Positions 1 through 9,765 of a stretch of 64,000 bases of DNA are shown here, piece after piece (within the stretch, counting starts at the first letter, position 1; every line of letters starts with the position of its first letter). A program made the translations under genes and the position numbers. The notes under the pieces were generated by a model. That model was not told where the DNA came from. It was given only the letters and a program-made list of their open reading frames with translations, and did no database searches. The DNA comes from Acetobacter musti (GTDB lineage: Bacteria > Pseudomonadota > Alphaproteobacteria > Acetobacterales > Acetobacteraceae), in NCBI RefSeq assembly GCF_011516835.1, contig NZ_WOTB01000016.1, positions 1 through 64,000 on the forward strand. Direction: 5' to 3'.

Positions 1-1682
1 CGCCTATCACTGTATCCTTCATCTGCCGTCCTTTCGCGCAGTCGTTTCTTCCAACGACCATTCTGGCACATTGCGATGCCGTGCGGGGAGGACGGCAACC
101 ACCCCATCTCATAAGCCTGCTGCAGCCGCCCGAAGACATGTTCAAGCCAACCTGAAATCCGCGCCCACAGACCCCGTTTCGATGAACCGGCATGCAGGAC
201 ATCCGATGTCCGGAGCACCCGCGAACACATCATGGGCGTCAGGGTCAGGGACAGTCCCATTGAGACAAGAACCGTCACCGAAATGGTGACGGCGAATTCA
301 TGCAGAACATTCCCGATCAGTCCTCCCAGCATCAGAATGGGAAAGAAGACCGCAATCAGGGAAATGGAAACCGACAGCACGGTAAAGGCGACTTCCTGTG
401 CTCCGGCAAGCACGGCGACAGCCAGCGTCTCCCCTTTTTCCATGTGGCGGCTGATGTTCTCGATCACGACAATCGCATCATCAACCACGAAACCCGTCGA
501 AATCGTCAGCGCCATCAGGGAAAGATTGTCGAGGGAATAATGAAGAAGCTCCATCACGCCGAATGTCGTGATCAGAGACGCCGGAATCACGACCGCAGGC
601 ACAAGCGTGGTACGCGGAGAACGCAGAAAGACCAGAACGACGGCAACGACAAGCAGGACGGAAAGGAAAAGCGTGTTCTTCGTGTCAGCCAGAGCAGCCC
701 GGATCGTGAAGGAGCGATCCATCCCGACATGGAGTTCGACGTCCGCCGGCAGCGCTGCGGTCAGGAAGGGAAACTGCGCCTTGACCTGGTCGATCGTCTG
801 AACGATGTTCGCGCCCGTCCGGGGAAAGATGATGACGAGAACGGCCCGCTCGCCGTTATAGAATCCCCCGTTTTCAACATCCTCAACCCCGTCACTGACA
901 GTGGCGATATCTTCGAGTCTGACCGGCCGCATGTTGCGGTAGGCGACGATCAGTCCCCTGAGATCCCTGGCGCTCTGCACCTGATCGTTCGTGCGCAGGA
1001 TGATCCGCTGACTGTCGCGGGTCAGAAAACCCTTGGGCGTGTTGGCGTTGGCCGCGGCAAGCGCCGCCCGTATATCCTCGAAGCCGATGCCGTATTTGAA
1101 AATCCTGAGCGGATTCATCTCCACCCGGACCGCCGGAAGAGCGCCTCCGCCCAGTTCAACCTGCCCCACCCCGGCGATCTGGGAGAGATGCTGTTCCAGA
1201 ACGTTCGTCGCGGCATCATAGATTTTGGCCGGCGTGCGCGTCTTCGACGTCAGGGCCAGAATGAGGATCGGCATGCCCGCAGTGTTGGCCTCGTGATAGG
1301 TCGGGTCCTGCCTGAGCGTGGCCGGAAGATCGGCGCGGGCCGCATGGATCGCTGCCTGAACATCGCGAGCGGCACTGTTGACATCGCGCGATGTATCGAA
1401 CTGGAGCGAGATGTTGACCTGCCCCGTGACAGACTGGGACGTCATTTCCGTCAGCCCGGAAATCGTACCAAGATGCCGCTCCAGAGGTTCGGCGATCGTG
1501 CTGGCAATCTCTTCAGGCGTACCACCGGGCTGCTGCGCCTGAACCTGAACAACTGGAAGATCCACATTAGGAAGATCGGCAATCGGCAACAGCCGGTAGC
1601 CCAGCATTCCCGCCATTATGAGACCAAGAACAATGAGCGTCGTACCGATCGGGCGACGAATACACAGAGCGACAAGGAACAT
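1..1682 (-). CDS. mdtC: RND efflux permease, second subunit (MdtC-like), partial
   Basis: This is the N-terminal part (about 560 residues) of a proton-driven RND inner-membrane drug exporter; the rest lies beyond position 1. The gene starts at the ATG whose first base is 1682, overlapping the stop of the preceding permease as TGATG. The protein opens with an inner-membrane helix (MFLVALCIRRPIGTTLIVLG) followed by RLLPIADLPNVDLP, typical of MdtB/MdtC/AcrB proteins. The TM4 motif GFVVDDAIVVIENISRHMEKG carries the paired aspartates of the proton relay. It is the last visible gene of the operon. In E. coli MdtB and MdtC form a mixed trimer, and the two adjacent but different permeases here suggest the same. 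No stop codon interrupts the visible part. Confidence 0.93.
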   Translation of the reverse strand, partial: MFLVALCIRRPIGTTLIVLGLIMAGMLGYRLLPIADLPNVDLPVVQVQAQQPGGTPEEIASTIAEPLERHLGTISGLTEMTSQSVTGQVNISLQFDTSRDVNSAARDVQAAIHAARADLPATLRQDPTYHEANTAGMPILILALTSKTRTPAKIYDAATNVLEQHLSQIAGVGQVELGGGALPAVRVEMNPLRIFKYGIGFEDIRAALAAANANTPKGFLTRDSQRIILRTNDQVQSARDLRGLIVAYRNMRPVRLEDIATVSDGVEDVENGGFYNGERAVLVIIFPRTGANIVQTIDQVKAQFPFLTAALPADVELHVGMDRSFTIRAALADTKNTLFLSVLLVVAVVLVFLRSPRTTLVPAVVIPASLITTFGVMELLHYSLDNLSLMALTISTGFVVDDAIVVIENISRHMEKGETLAVAVLAGAQEVAFTVLSVSISLIAVFFPILMLGGLIGNVLHEFAVTISVTVLVSMGLSLTLTPMMCSRVLRTSDVLHAGSSKRGLWARISGWLEHVFGRLQQAYEMGWLPSSPHGIAMCQNGRWKKRLRERTADEGYSDR

Positions 1683-4600
1683 CAGACTGTCCCTTCACCG
1701 GAAGGATGGCGACGCCACGAAGCAATACGCAGCCGGAAACGCTCCATGAAAAGATAGATGACGGGTGTCGTGAAAAGCGTGAGAAGCTGGCTGACCGTGA
1801 GTCCACCCACAATCGCATAACCCAGTGGACGCCTCAGTTCCGACCCCACGCCAGATCCTATGACCATGGGGATCGCACCGAACATGGCCGCCAGCGTGGT
1901 CATGAGAATAGGCCGGAACCGGAGATGAGCAGCCTTTGTGATGGAGGCGACCGGAGAAAGACCCTCCTCGCGTTCAGCCTCAAGCGCAAAGTCGATCATC
2001 ATGATCGCATTCTTCTTGACGATACCGATAAGAAGAACGATCCCGATCACACCCATAATGTCCAGACCGCTGCCCGTCACCCACAGGATGAGCAGTGCGC
2101 CGACAGCGGCTGAAGGCAGGGTGGACAGAATGGTGAGGGGATGGATGAAACTCTCGTAGAGCACGCCAAGCACGATATAGACGGCCACAAGCGCGGCGAG
2201 AATCAGCCATGCCTCGTTGCCCATACTGCTTTCGAAAACTGCTGCCGTGCCCGTAAAGGATGTCCGGGCGGTGGCCGGCACAGCAAGCGCCTTACGCGCC
2301 GTGTCGATCGCAGAGACCGCCGCTCCCAGCGAATATCCCGGGGCAACGTTGAACGAGATGGTCGCGGCCGGGAACTGCGCAACATGTGTGATCAGCAAAG
2401 GCGCGGAGGACGGCGTAATCTTCGTGACGGATGACAGCGGAACCAGGCCGGAAGTCGGCGTGCGTGTCGGGCCGGACGTACTGCTCCCCGTAGTCGCGCT
2501 GCCCGCCATGTAGAGTTTATCCAGTGAATCCGGAGACTGCTGAAGCTGAGGAACAGCCTCCAGAATGACCCGATACTGATTGGACTGCGTATAGATCGTT
2601 GAAATCTGACGCTGCCCGAAGGAATCATAAAGAATATTATCCACGGTCTGCGGCATGATGGCGAAGCGTGCACCTGTCGCCCTGTCCAGAGTAACGTCTT
2701 CCGCCGCACCCTGCGCCTGAAGATCCGAGGCGACATCCACAAGCGCGGGCGATTTCCGCATCTCCGCCACAAGACGCGACGACCATGTCGCCAGTCTGCC
2801 GGCATCGGAATTCTCGATCAGAAACTGATACTGCGTGGCCGAGACACTGGTATTGAGCGTCAGATCCTGAACCGGCTGAAGATAGAGTTTCGTGCCGGGA
2901 ATGGTACGGGTTTCCTCCAGAATACGCTGCGCGACCTTCGTTGCGGACAGACTCCGCCTGTTCTCACCGAGCAGATTGATCTGGAACCGCCCGCGATTCA
3001 GCGTGGTGTTGTCTCCATCCACGCCAATATAGGATGAGAGACTGGCAACATCAGGATCTTTGAGGATCGCGGCAGCCAGCTTCTTCTGAAGCACTTCCAT
3101 CGCATCAAAGGAAATGGAGGCGTCCATAACCGAAACGCCCTGAAGGACACCCGTGTCCTGCTCCGGAAACAGTCCCTTCGGAATAACAACGACCAGAAGA
3201 CCGGTCAGCGCAACCGTACCGAGAAAGACGAAAAGAGTAAGGGTCTGATGCCGCAGCACACGGACCAGACTGCGGTCATAAAAAGCGATCAGCGACAGGA
3301 TCATCCGGTCGGCTTTCAGGGCCCAGCGCGGCTTGGCGGACTGATGCGCCTCATCACGCAGCACGCGGGCGCAAAGCATCGGCACCAGAGTAAGAGACAC
3401 CATGGCGGAGATCATGATCGTCACCGCCAGCGTCACCGCGAATTCATAGAACAGGCGGCCAATCACATCGCTCATGAAAAGCAGCGGGATCAGAACCGCA
3501 ATGAGAGAAACCGTCAGGGAAATGATGGTGAAACCAATCTCCCCCGCCCCTTCGAGCGCGGCCGTCATACGATCACGCCCCATTTCCACATACCGTGCGA
3601 TGTTTTCAATCATCACGATGGCATCGTCGACGACAAAACCCGTCGCGATCGTCAGTGACATCAGGGAAAGATTATCGAGTGAAAACCCCATCAGCTGCAT
3701 CACCGCCAGCGTCCCGACGATGGACAGCGGCACTGACAGGGCAGGAACAAGCGTCGCCGCCGGGTCATGCAGAAAGACGAAGATGACAGCGACAACAAGC
3801 GCCAGAGCCAGCGCCAGTTCAAATTCGACATCGGCCACCGAAGCCCGGATCGTGATCGTCCGGTCGGTCAGGGAGGTGATGTGGATACCGGCCGGCATGT
3901 CCTGTTCGAGCCGGGGAAGCGCCGCCTTGATGGCGTCAACCGTGCTGAGAATGTTGGCCGAGGGCTGCCGGCGAATGTTGACGATGATCGCAGGCCTGTC
4001 ATTCGCCCATCCGGCAAGCTGGGTATCTTCCGGCCCTTCCACAACGGTTGCGATATCCTGCAACCGCACAGGGCCATTATTGGCGCTCGACCAGCCGATG
4101 ACCTGCCGCATGAGCTGGTCCGTGCTGGAAATCTGGCTGTTGACGCGGATGGTGCGCGCCTGTTCGCTGCCGTTGAATGTGCCGCTAGGCGTATTCACAT
4201 TCACGTTGCCGATCGTCGTCCGCAGCGTGTCGAGGTCAAGCCCGTACGTTGTCGCCTTCTGAACATTGACGCGGACACGATAGGCTTTCTTGTTTCCCCC
4301 CGAAAGGGAGACTTCACCCACACCGGAAATTTCGCTGATCTTCTGCTGCAGACGGGTCGCGACATAATCCTCGACTTCCGTCAGCGGCATCGTGTCCGAA
4401 GTGATGCCAAGAATCAGCACAGGTGTGTCCGCCGGATTGACCTTGGAATAGATCGGCGGAGCAGGAAGCGCCGATGGCAGCAGGGAATTCGCGGCGTTGA
4501 TGGCTTCCTGCACCTCCTGCTCCGCGACATCGAGAGAAGTCGTCAGGCCGAACCGCAACGTAATGACGGAAGCACCGCCGGAGGATTGCGAGGTCATCTG

Positions 4601-4834
4601 CTCGAGACCGGCCATCTCGCCCATCTGGTCTTCCAGCGGCGCCGTCACAGACGTCATCATCACATCCGCGCTGGCGCCCGGATAGAAAGTGCGCACAACG
4701 ATCGTCGGATAATCGACTTCGGGGAGCGCCGAAACCGGCAGAAAACGGTAGCCGATCATGCCCGCCAGCAGGAGAGCGAGCATCAAAAGTGTGGTGGCGA
4801 CGGGTCGCTGAATGAACAGACGTGAGAAATTCAT
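1682..4834 (-). CDS. mdtB: RND efflux permease, first subunit (MdtB-like)
   Basis: Full-length RND permease of 1050 residues, the usual size for the family. It exports lipophilic or acidic drugs from the inner membrane and periplasm through an adaptor and outer-membrane channel, using the proton gradient. The N-terminus NFSRLFIQRPVATTLLMLAL is the first helix, followed by the porter domain. TM4 contains GFVVDDAIVMIENIARYVEMG with the two proton-relay aspartates, and the second half has GIVKKNAIMMIDFALEAER near TM10 with the matching lysines. Its ATG overlaps the adaptor stop by 4 bases and its stop overlaps the next permease start, so the three genes should be translationally coupled. No outer-membrane channel gene is visible. 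MdtB is preferred to MdtC from gene order; substrate is unknown. Confidence 0.95.
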   Translation of the reverse strand: MNFSRLFIQRPVATTLLMLALLLAGMIGYRFLPVSALPEVDYPTIVVRTFYPGASADVMMTSVTAPLEDQMGEMAGLEQMTSQSSGGASVITLRFGLTTSLDVAEQEVQEAINAANSLLPSALPAPPIYSKVNPADTPVLILGITSDTMPLTEVEDYVATRLQQKISEISGVGEVSLSGGNKKAYRVRVNVQKATTYGLDLDTLRTTIGNVNVNTPSGTFNGSEQARTIRVNSQISSTDQLMRQVIGWSSANNGPVRLQDIATVVEGPEDTQLAGWANDRPAIIVNIRRQPSANILSTVDAIKAALPRLEQDMPAGIHITSLTDRTITIRASVADVEFELALALALVVAVIFVFLHDPAATLVPALSVPLSIVGTLAVMQLMGFSLDNLSLMSLTIATGFVVDDAIVMIENIARYVEMGRDRMTAALEGAGEIGFTIISLTVSLIAVLIPLLFMSDVIGRLFYEFAVTLAVTIMISAMVSLTLVPMLCARVLRDEAHQSAKPRWALKADRMILSLIAFYDRSLVRVLRHQTLTLFVFLGTVALTGLLVVVIPKGLFPEQDTGVLQGVSVMDASISFDAMEVLQKKLAAAILKDPDVASLSSYIGVDGDNTTLNRGRFQINLLGENRRSLSATKVAQRILEETRTIPGTKLYLQPVQDLTLNTSVSATQYQFLIENSDAGRLATWSSRLVAEMRKSPALVDVASDLQAQGAAEDVTLDRATGARFAIMPQTVDNILYDSFGQRQISTIYTQSNQYRVILEAVPQLQQSPDSLDKLYMAGSATTGSSTSGPTRTPTSGLVPLSSVTKITPSSAPLLITHVAQFPAATISFNVAPGYSLGAAVSAIDTARKALAVPATARTSFTGTAAVFESSMGNEAWLILAALVAVYIVLGVLYESFIHPLTILSTLPSAAVGALLILWVTGSGLDIMGVIGIVLLIGIVKKNAIMMIDFALEAEREEGLSPVASITKAAHLRFRPILMTTLAAMFGAIPMVIGSGVGSELRRPLGYAIVGGLTVSQLLTLFTTPVIYLFMERFRLRIASWRRHPSGEGTV

Positions 4835-6009
4835 GGAGCGGCAGATGTATTGTCAGCGGGAATGGAGATTCTGGCGCCGTCATGAAGACGATCGACACCC
4901 GAAATGACGACACGATCCCCTTCCCTGACTCCGGACATGATGACGACAGTGTTGCCCTGACTGATTCCGGTCTTCACAGGAACGGCCTTCACCGTGCTGT
5001 CCGCCTGCACGACATAGACGAATGAACCGTCCGGCCCCGTCTGGATCGCACTGGCAGCGGTCAGCAGAACATTCTGCTCCGTCTCGACCAGCAGATGCGC
5101 GTTGACGAACTGGTTCGGAAACAGATCTTCATCGGGATTGTCGAAAATGGCCCTCAGACGCACCGTGCCCGTGGACGTGTCCACCTCGCTGTCCAGACTG
5201 CTGACTTTGCCCGTTGCGAGCTTTTCCGCATCTGCGCTGTCCCAGGCTTCCACGGGCAGCTCCCTGACCTGTCCGAGCCGGTCCTGCGGAACCGTGAAAA
5301 TAACCGAGATCGGCTTCATCTGCGTCAGGATGGCAAGGCCGCCACTCTGCGCCGCAGTCACGTAATTGCCCCTGTCCACGGCGCGTATGCCAACGCGCCC
5401 GCTGACGGGGGCACGGATATGACAGTATTCAATGTCAAGTTTATAAGTATCGACCAGCCCCTGATCGGATTTGACGGTACCGATAAGCTGCTGGACCTTG
5501 TAATGCTGGTCCTGCGCTGTCTGGGCATCGACGGCGTCGCGCCTGAGAAGTTTCTGGTAGCGCGCATCATCCATCCGCGCTTCATCGAGCTGGGCGATGT
5601 CGGCAGCCAGTTGTCCCTCATACTGTTTGAGGAACGCTTCATAAGGACGCGGATCTATGACGGCCAGAAGGTCGTCCTTCTTCACCTCCTGTCCTTCCGT
5701 AAAAAGCACCTGCGTCAGATAACCGTCGAGACGCGTCTGAACCGTGACGGTGGCGATGGGAATGACCGTCCCAAGCTCGCTCAGCACAAAAGGCATATTC
5801 CCTTTCCGGACGCCCGCCACGCCCACAGGTGTGGCACTTTCAGCCGTCGCCGGTTCCGCCCGGGCGGAACCGACGGTACAGGGAAAAGACGTGAAGATCG
5901 TTCCGGTCAGAAACATCCCGGCGACAAGACAGGAATGACGAACAGAACGCACGAACCGGTCATTGCAGATAGAAAACGGAAAACAGACGGGAAATTCAGG
6001 TAAAAACAT
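4831..6009 (-). CDS. mdtA: RND pump periplasmic adaptor (membrane fusion protein)
   Basis: Adaptor protein of 392 residues that links the RND permease to the outer-membrane channel. After an uncleaved or cleaved N-terminal segment (hydrophobic stretch around residues 25-50 ending in SARAEPA) come the lipoyl-like half VTVQTRLDGYLTQVLFTEGQ, a coiled hairpin (residues about 120-170, QYEGQLAADIAQLDEARMDD), the second lipoyl half IRAPVSGRVGIRAVDRGNYV, and a beta-barrel region. Length matches MdtA/AcrA proteins. The start is uncertain: no clear ribosome site precedes 6009, and an internal start closer to the signal sequence is possible. It overlaps mdtB by 4 bases and follows the sensor kinase after 61 bases. 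Confidence 0.93.
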   Translation of the reverse strand: MFLPEFPVCFPFSICNDRFVRSVRHSCLVAGMFLTGTIFTSFPCTVGSARAEPATAESATPVGVAGVRKGNMPFVLSELGTVIPIATVTVQTRLDGYLTQVLFTEGQEVKKDDLLAVIDPRPYEAFLKQYEGQLAADIAQLDEARMDDARYQKLLRRDAVDAQTAQDQHYKVQQLIGTVKSDQGLVDTYKLDIEYCHIRAPVSGRVGIRAVDRGNYVTAAQSGGLAILTQMKPISVIFTVPQDRLGQVRELPVEAWDSADAEKLATGKVSSLDSEVDTSTGTVRLRAIFDNPDEDLFPNQFVNAHLLVETEQNVLLTAASAIQTGPDGSFVYVVQADSTVKAVPVKTGISQGNTVVIMSGVREGDRVVISGVDRLHDGARISIPADNTSAAP

Positions 6010-6070
6010 GAGTCATTGTTTCTGCTTGTTGCAACCGGAAAAGAGGAAACGCGATACCGGAGTGACGGCC

Positions 6071-7447
6071 CTACCGGAGACCTGATTCCCGGGAATGAGG
6101 CGCATGCGCAGGGAGCGTCAGCCGGACAATCAGCCCCCTCGGCGCCGCATCCCGAAGGGTGATGCTTCCCTGATGACGGGCCACAACATCCTGCACAATG
6201 GAAAGACCAAGACCGAGACTGCCATCTGCACTTCTGGCCCGATCCATGCGTGCAAAAGGCTGGAGCATCTCAAGACGCATATGGTCAGGAATTCCCGGAC
6301 CGGAATCCGCCACTTCGATAATGATCTGATCATTTTCGGGCCACGCATCGACGTGCACGTTCTTTCCATATTTCAGCCCATTCTCTATGAGATTGTTCAC
6401 TGCACGCGAAATAGAAACAGGCTGACAGAAACAGGCTGTTTCATGCACGCCTTCATAGGCGACCTGTTTTCCCGTCGATGAAAATTCTTCGCAGAGGCTT
6501 TCCAGAAGCGAACCAAGCTCTACGACCTCGAAAGGCTCCGCCTCTCTCTGACCATCGAGAAATGTCAGCGCGCCATTGAGCATCTGCTTCATAAGCGTAA
6601 GATCGTTACGCATGGCGCGCGGAGAAGCATCATCGCCCCCCAGTTCCACACGCATGGAAAGGCGCGTGAGAGGCGTCCGCAGGTCGTGACCGATCGACAT
6701 GAGCATCCGCGTCCGCTCTTCTGCGGCCATCCGGATACGGCTCTGCATCCTGTTAAAAGCCCGGATAACCCGTCGAACTTCGCGTGGCCCCTGCTCTTCG
6801 AGAAGAGGAGATGTCGTGTCATAGCCAAGCGTATCCGCCTTGCGGGCAAGGATCGACAGTGGACGGTTGACGCGCCACACGCTCCACACCGACAGAGCAC
6901 CGGTCATGACCAGCAGAGACAGGAAAGGAACGGTGATGGGAAGAGTCATGTGAATGACGTCATGAAGATTGAAATTTGAAATAACCGCAATATGAATATT
7001 ATCTGCCGGCAGAATAATGTTCGTGAATACTCTGTCTCCCGTTTCGCATTTCACAACATTCATGGACGCGGCATCACCCGGAAAATCGTGCCGCAGAATA
7101 CGATGGACGAGCTCCGTTTCGTGGTCCGCAGGCAGCGGCGTGCAGGGAAAAGCCTTGTTCAGCTGGAAATGAATTCCGGCGGAAGACATTCCTTCCGCTG
7201 CCTGCTGACGGACGGAAAGGGGAATGGACCGGAGCGACCGGATGGCCGTCTCGATAGCGAGAGTATCGGGCCAGGGACCGACGGGAAGCGGAGGAATAGC
7301 CGGCCGCAGCGCCCGAAGCAGAAGAATGACCACACAGAGCGTCAGAAGGAGACTGGTCGCGAGGATAGCCACCATCTGACCAAAAAGTGTCTGAGGAAAC
7401 AGACGCCGGAGCAGCACGAAACGAGACCGGAAACTCATTGATTGCAC
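6071..7447 (-). CDS. Two-component sensor histidine kinase (EnvZ/BaeS type)
   Basis: Membrane histidine kinase of 458 residues. TM1 lies near residues 24-46 and TM2 near 170-192, enclosing a periplasmic sensor of about 120 residues. A HAMP segment follows, then the H box MLMSIGHDLRTPLTRLSMRV with the phosphorylated His at 254. The ATPase domain has N box NNLIENGLKYG, G1 DSGPGIP and G2 GLGLSIV. Its start overlaps the response regulator stop by 13 bases, so the two are a cognate pair. Because the pump genes follow directly, the pair probably controls the pump, as BaeSR controls mdtABC in E. coli, although here the regulators come first. The sensed signal cannot be told. Confidence 0.93.
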   Translation of the reverse strand: MQSMSFRSRFVLLRRLFPQTLFGQMVAILATSLLLTLCVVILLLRALRPAIPPLPVGPWPDTLAIETAIRSLRSIPLSVRQQAAEGMSSAGIHFQLNKAFPCTPLPADHETELVHRILRHDFPGDAASMNVVKCETGDRVFTNIILPADNIHIAVISNFNLHDVIHMTLPITVPFLSLLVMTGALSVWSVWRVNRPLSILARKADTLGYDTTSPLLEEQGPREVRRVIRAFNRMQSRIRMAAEERTRMLMSIGHDLRTPLTRLSMRVELGGDDASPRAMRNDLTLMKQMLNGALTFLDGQREAEPFEVVELGSLLESLCEEFSSTGKQVAYEGVHETACFCQPVSISRAVNNLIENGLKYGKNVHVDAWPENDQIIIEVADSGPGIPDHMRLEMLQPFARMDRARSADGSLGLGLSIVQDVVARHQGSITLRDAAPRGLIVRLTLPAHAPHSRESGLR

Positions 7448-8169
7448 GCCAGAGGATCGAAGATGTATCCATCTCCGCGAACGGTCCGGATCAGTTCAAG
7501 CTGACGCCCCCCTTCCGCAAGCTTCCGCCGTAACCGGCTGACAAGCAGATCGATGGTTCTTTCTTCCAGCGCAGTCGGGCTTCCATGAATCAGTCCGATA
7601 ATCTCTGTTCTGGAGAGAAGAGTTTGCTGATGCTGCCAGAAGACAAGCATCAGATCCGTCTCGGCGCCACTCAGGGTCAGCCGGATGCCAGGCGCTCTGT
7701 AAAGCGCCCTTTTGGCCGGCACGAATTTCCAGGGGCCGAATACATATTCGTCTGGCAATGAAGAAGGCTGCCGGAGCTGCTTCCCACGCCTCAGGACCGC
7801 ACGGACCCGGGCTTCAAGCTCGGCAAGATCGAAGGGTTTGCTGATATAATCATCAGCTCCCAGATTGAGACCCGCGACCTTGTCCTGAATATCCGCCAGA
7901 GCCGTCACCATAATAATCGGAGCATCCGTGGTCTGACGAATATACTGACAGACCTCCTGTCCACTCTCCTGTGGAAGCATAAGATCAAGCAGGATCATAT
8001 GAATATCACTACTCTCTAAACAAGACTTTACCTCCGCCAGATTAATGGCAGAACTGACGAAGTATCCACCATATGAAAAGAAACGCAAAAGAAGGTTCCG
8101 TATTTCAGGATCGTCTTCTACGACCAGAAGATGCGGTGAAGGCGAAACATGATCGGAAATATCGGACAC
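7435..8169 (-). CDS. OmpR-family response regulator
   Basis: DNA-binding response regulator of 244 residues and the first gene of the RND operon. The receiver has the acidic pair VEDD (residues 17-20), phospho-acceptor Asp62 in MILLDLMLP, and Lys111 in YISKPFD. The C-terminal half is a winged helix (residues about 140-240) with the closing RTVRGDGYIFDP typical of OmpR/PhoB proteins. It is followed by its kinase with a 13-base overlap. Being promoter-proximal, it likely regulates its own operon. The upstream DNA (8170-8400) is AT-rich and should hold the promoter, but I could not define an operator. Confidence 0.94.
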   Translation of the reverse strand: MSDISDHVSPSPHLLVVEDDPEIRNLLLRFFSYGGYFVSSAINLAEVKSCLESSDIHMILLDLMLPQESGQEVCQYIRQTTDAPIIMVTALADIQDKVAGLNLGADDYISKPFDLAELEARVRAVLRRGKQLRQPSSLPDEYVFGPWKFVPAKRALYRAPGIRLTLSGAETDLMLVFWQHQQTLLSRTEIIGLIHGSPTALEERTIDLLVSRLRRKLAEGGRQLELIRTVRGDGYIFDPLACNQ

Positions 8170-8879
8170 TGCACGCAGGTATCTTTACAGGATGTGGAGG
8201 ATATCGTGATTACAGTGGGGAGTATGTGCCTACCTCGGCGGAGAAGAAAGGGCTAAACGCCCACCGAGATATTATTTTTCAAAACTGAAAAATAATATCC
8301 AGAATATTTAAACACCCCAAAAAAACCATATCTTAGTGTATAAATGAAGAAAATGCGGTATTTATATATTTCTCGTTTGCGTCCAAAAGTTACTATATTG
8401 ATCGGTCAGTTTCATACCGCAACTCGCGAGCACCCAACAGCACTGTCACAACAACCTTTATGCCTGCCCATCTCGCCGGCATTCCACCTCGGAACTGTCT
8501 GGTAAGAAAACTATCGTAAGAGACGGGTAGACATGACCAGCAGCTACATAGTCGGAAGAATGTCGATATAGATCGCGCGAAGGAAACTTTGAACCTGCCG
8601 ATGCCGCTCGAACGCACAGAGGCCAGAAATCCACATCTGCACGCTCTATCCCTGTCGGCGTGATTCTCTCAAAAAGACCAGTTACATTCCAGAAAATTAT
8701 GGATGCCAGCAAAGATGCCTGAAGCGACAGACACGAGGAAAAAGTCTCAGTCCTACCAGCGCAACTTCCATATGGGTTTATTCTTAATGAGCCGTGGGAG
8801 GTGCGCCAGGCATGCCACCCTCTGGTCCGGCGCCATTAACCAGATCCGGCGAGAGTCATGCCACGTAGGCGTGATCGCG
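8170..8879. other. Intergenic stretch, promoter side of RND operon plus degenerate DNA
   Basis: About 700 bases without a gene I can support. The part next to the response regulator, especially 8270-8400, is clearly richer in A and T than its surroundings and is the natural place for the operon promoter. From 8393 to 8880 short open frames exist on both strands, but none shows a family motif, plausible codon use or a ribosome site. The stretch ends at the left end of an IS element, so it may be a remnant of genes disrupted by past insertions. Confidence 0.5.
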
Positions 8880-9650
8880 CTAGGCTCAGGACTCCTGGCC
8901 AGACCATGACGGTTTCAGCGAGACAGATGGCTGAGAAGAAGACGGCCGGGCATCTGTCGTAGCGGGTTGCGACCCGCCGCCAGTCCCTGAGCTTTCCGAA
9001 CATGATCTCGATACGGTTGCGCCGTTTGTATTTCCGCCTGTCGTATCTGACAGGTTTCCCGCGGGATCTCCGTCCTGGAATGCAGGGTCTGATTCCTTTT
9101 TCCTCCAGGGCATCCCTGAACCGGTCAGCATCATAACCCCGCTCTCCCGGCATCCATTGTGCAGGAGGAAGACTGTCCGGCAGGGCAGCGGCACCGGCTA
9201 TAATCACTGATCGGTCCTGCTGTCATGAAGCAGCTCAGCGGTCGTCCGTTCTGATCGGTGACGGCATGCAGCTTCGTGTTCATCCCGCCTTTGGTGCGGC
9301 CGGTCAGGCGGCCCGGATCCCTTTTTTAGCCGCAGGCTCGAAGCCGTGCGGTGCGCCTTCAGACAGGTCGCATCAATCATGATGGTCCGGGGCTCTGCCT
9401 TCCCGGCAGCCAGCCCGTCCATCATCCGGGTGAAGATCCCCATGGCGCCCCAGCGCTTCCAGCGGTTGTACAGTGTCTTGTGTGGACCGTATTCCCGCGG
9501 CGCATCACGCCAGCGCAGGCCGTTCCGATTGACAAAGATGATGCCGCTCAGCACACGGCAGTCATCAACGCGGGGTCTGCCGTGGCTCTTTGGGAAAAAG
9601 AGCTGCAGACGATCCATCTGTTCGTCCGTCAGCCAGTACAGGTCGCTCAT
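8836..9650 (-). pseudogene. IS5-family transposase, broken by two frameshifts
   Basis: The transposase is spread over three frames. Frame one runs from the ATG at 9650 (SDLYWLTDEQ) to about 9315 and includes the first catalytic Asp in TIMIDATCLKAHRTASSLR. At a run of six A (minus strand, about 9321-9326) the frame must shift to continue with GRLTGRTKGGMNTKLHAVTD and SCFMTAGPISDY. Around 9198 a second shift is needed to enter GAAALPDSLPPAQWMPGERG and the C-terminal DDE region. A-run slippage is a known way for IS transposases to be made, so the first shift may be programmed; the second has no slippery sequence and looks inactivating. The last frame has no stop within the element and reads out to 8836. 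Confidence 0.85.
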
Positions 9651-9711
9651 TTCCAGTCCCCTCTCAGAGCCTGAATCAAAATCCTGCCCAAAAATCAATG
9701 AGCCCTGAGCC
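8883..9711 (-). mobile_element. IS5-family insertion sequence (about 829 bp)
   Basis: The element is bounded by imperfect terminal inverted repeats GGCTCAGGACTC (8883-8894) and GAGCCCTGAGCC (9700-9711), which match at 11 of 12 positions when one is reversed. Each end is flanked by TA (8881-8882 and 9712-9713) within CTAG, consistent with the TA target duplication of many IS5-family elements. The transposase reads on the minus strand and is recognisable as IS5 family by its N-terminal insertion-domain start (YWLTDEQMDRLQLFFP) and the C-terminal RIEIMFGKLRDWRRVATRYD motif. The reading frame is broken twice, so this copy looks inactive alone. Confidence 0.85.
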
Positions 9712-9765
9712 TAGGAACGAAAAGAACGGAAGAAGTTTCCAGTCATAATCGAGAGTGTTGCCGGC

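Noticed and set aside
300-1757. Long plus-strand open frame of 485 codons opposite mdtC
   Set aside because: It is the antisense of a clear RND permease; its protein is Arg/His/Asp-rich with no family motif.
3474-4825. Plus-strand open frames opposite mdtB
   Set aside because: Shadows of the RND permease on the other strand.
8393-8712. Two overlapping minus-strand open frames of 74 and 84 codons
   Set aside because: No motif, no ribosome site and unusual codon use; treated as degenerate intergenic DNA.
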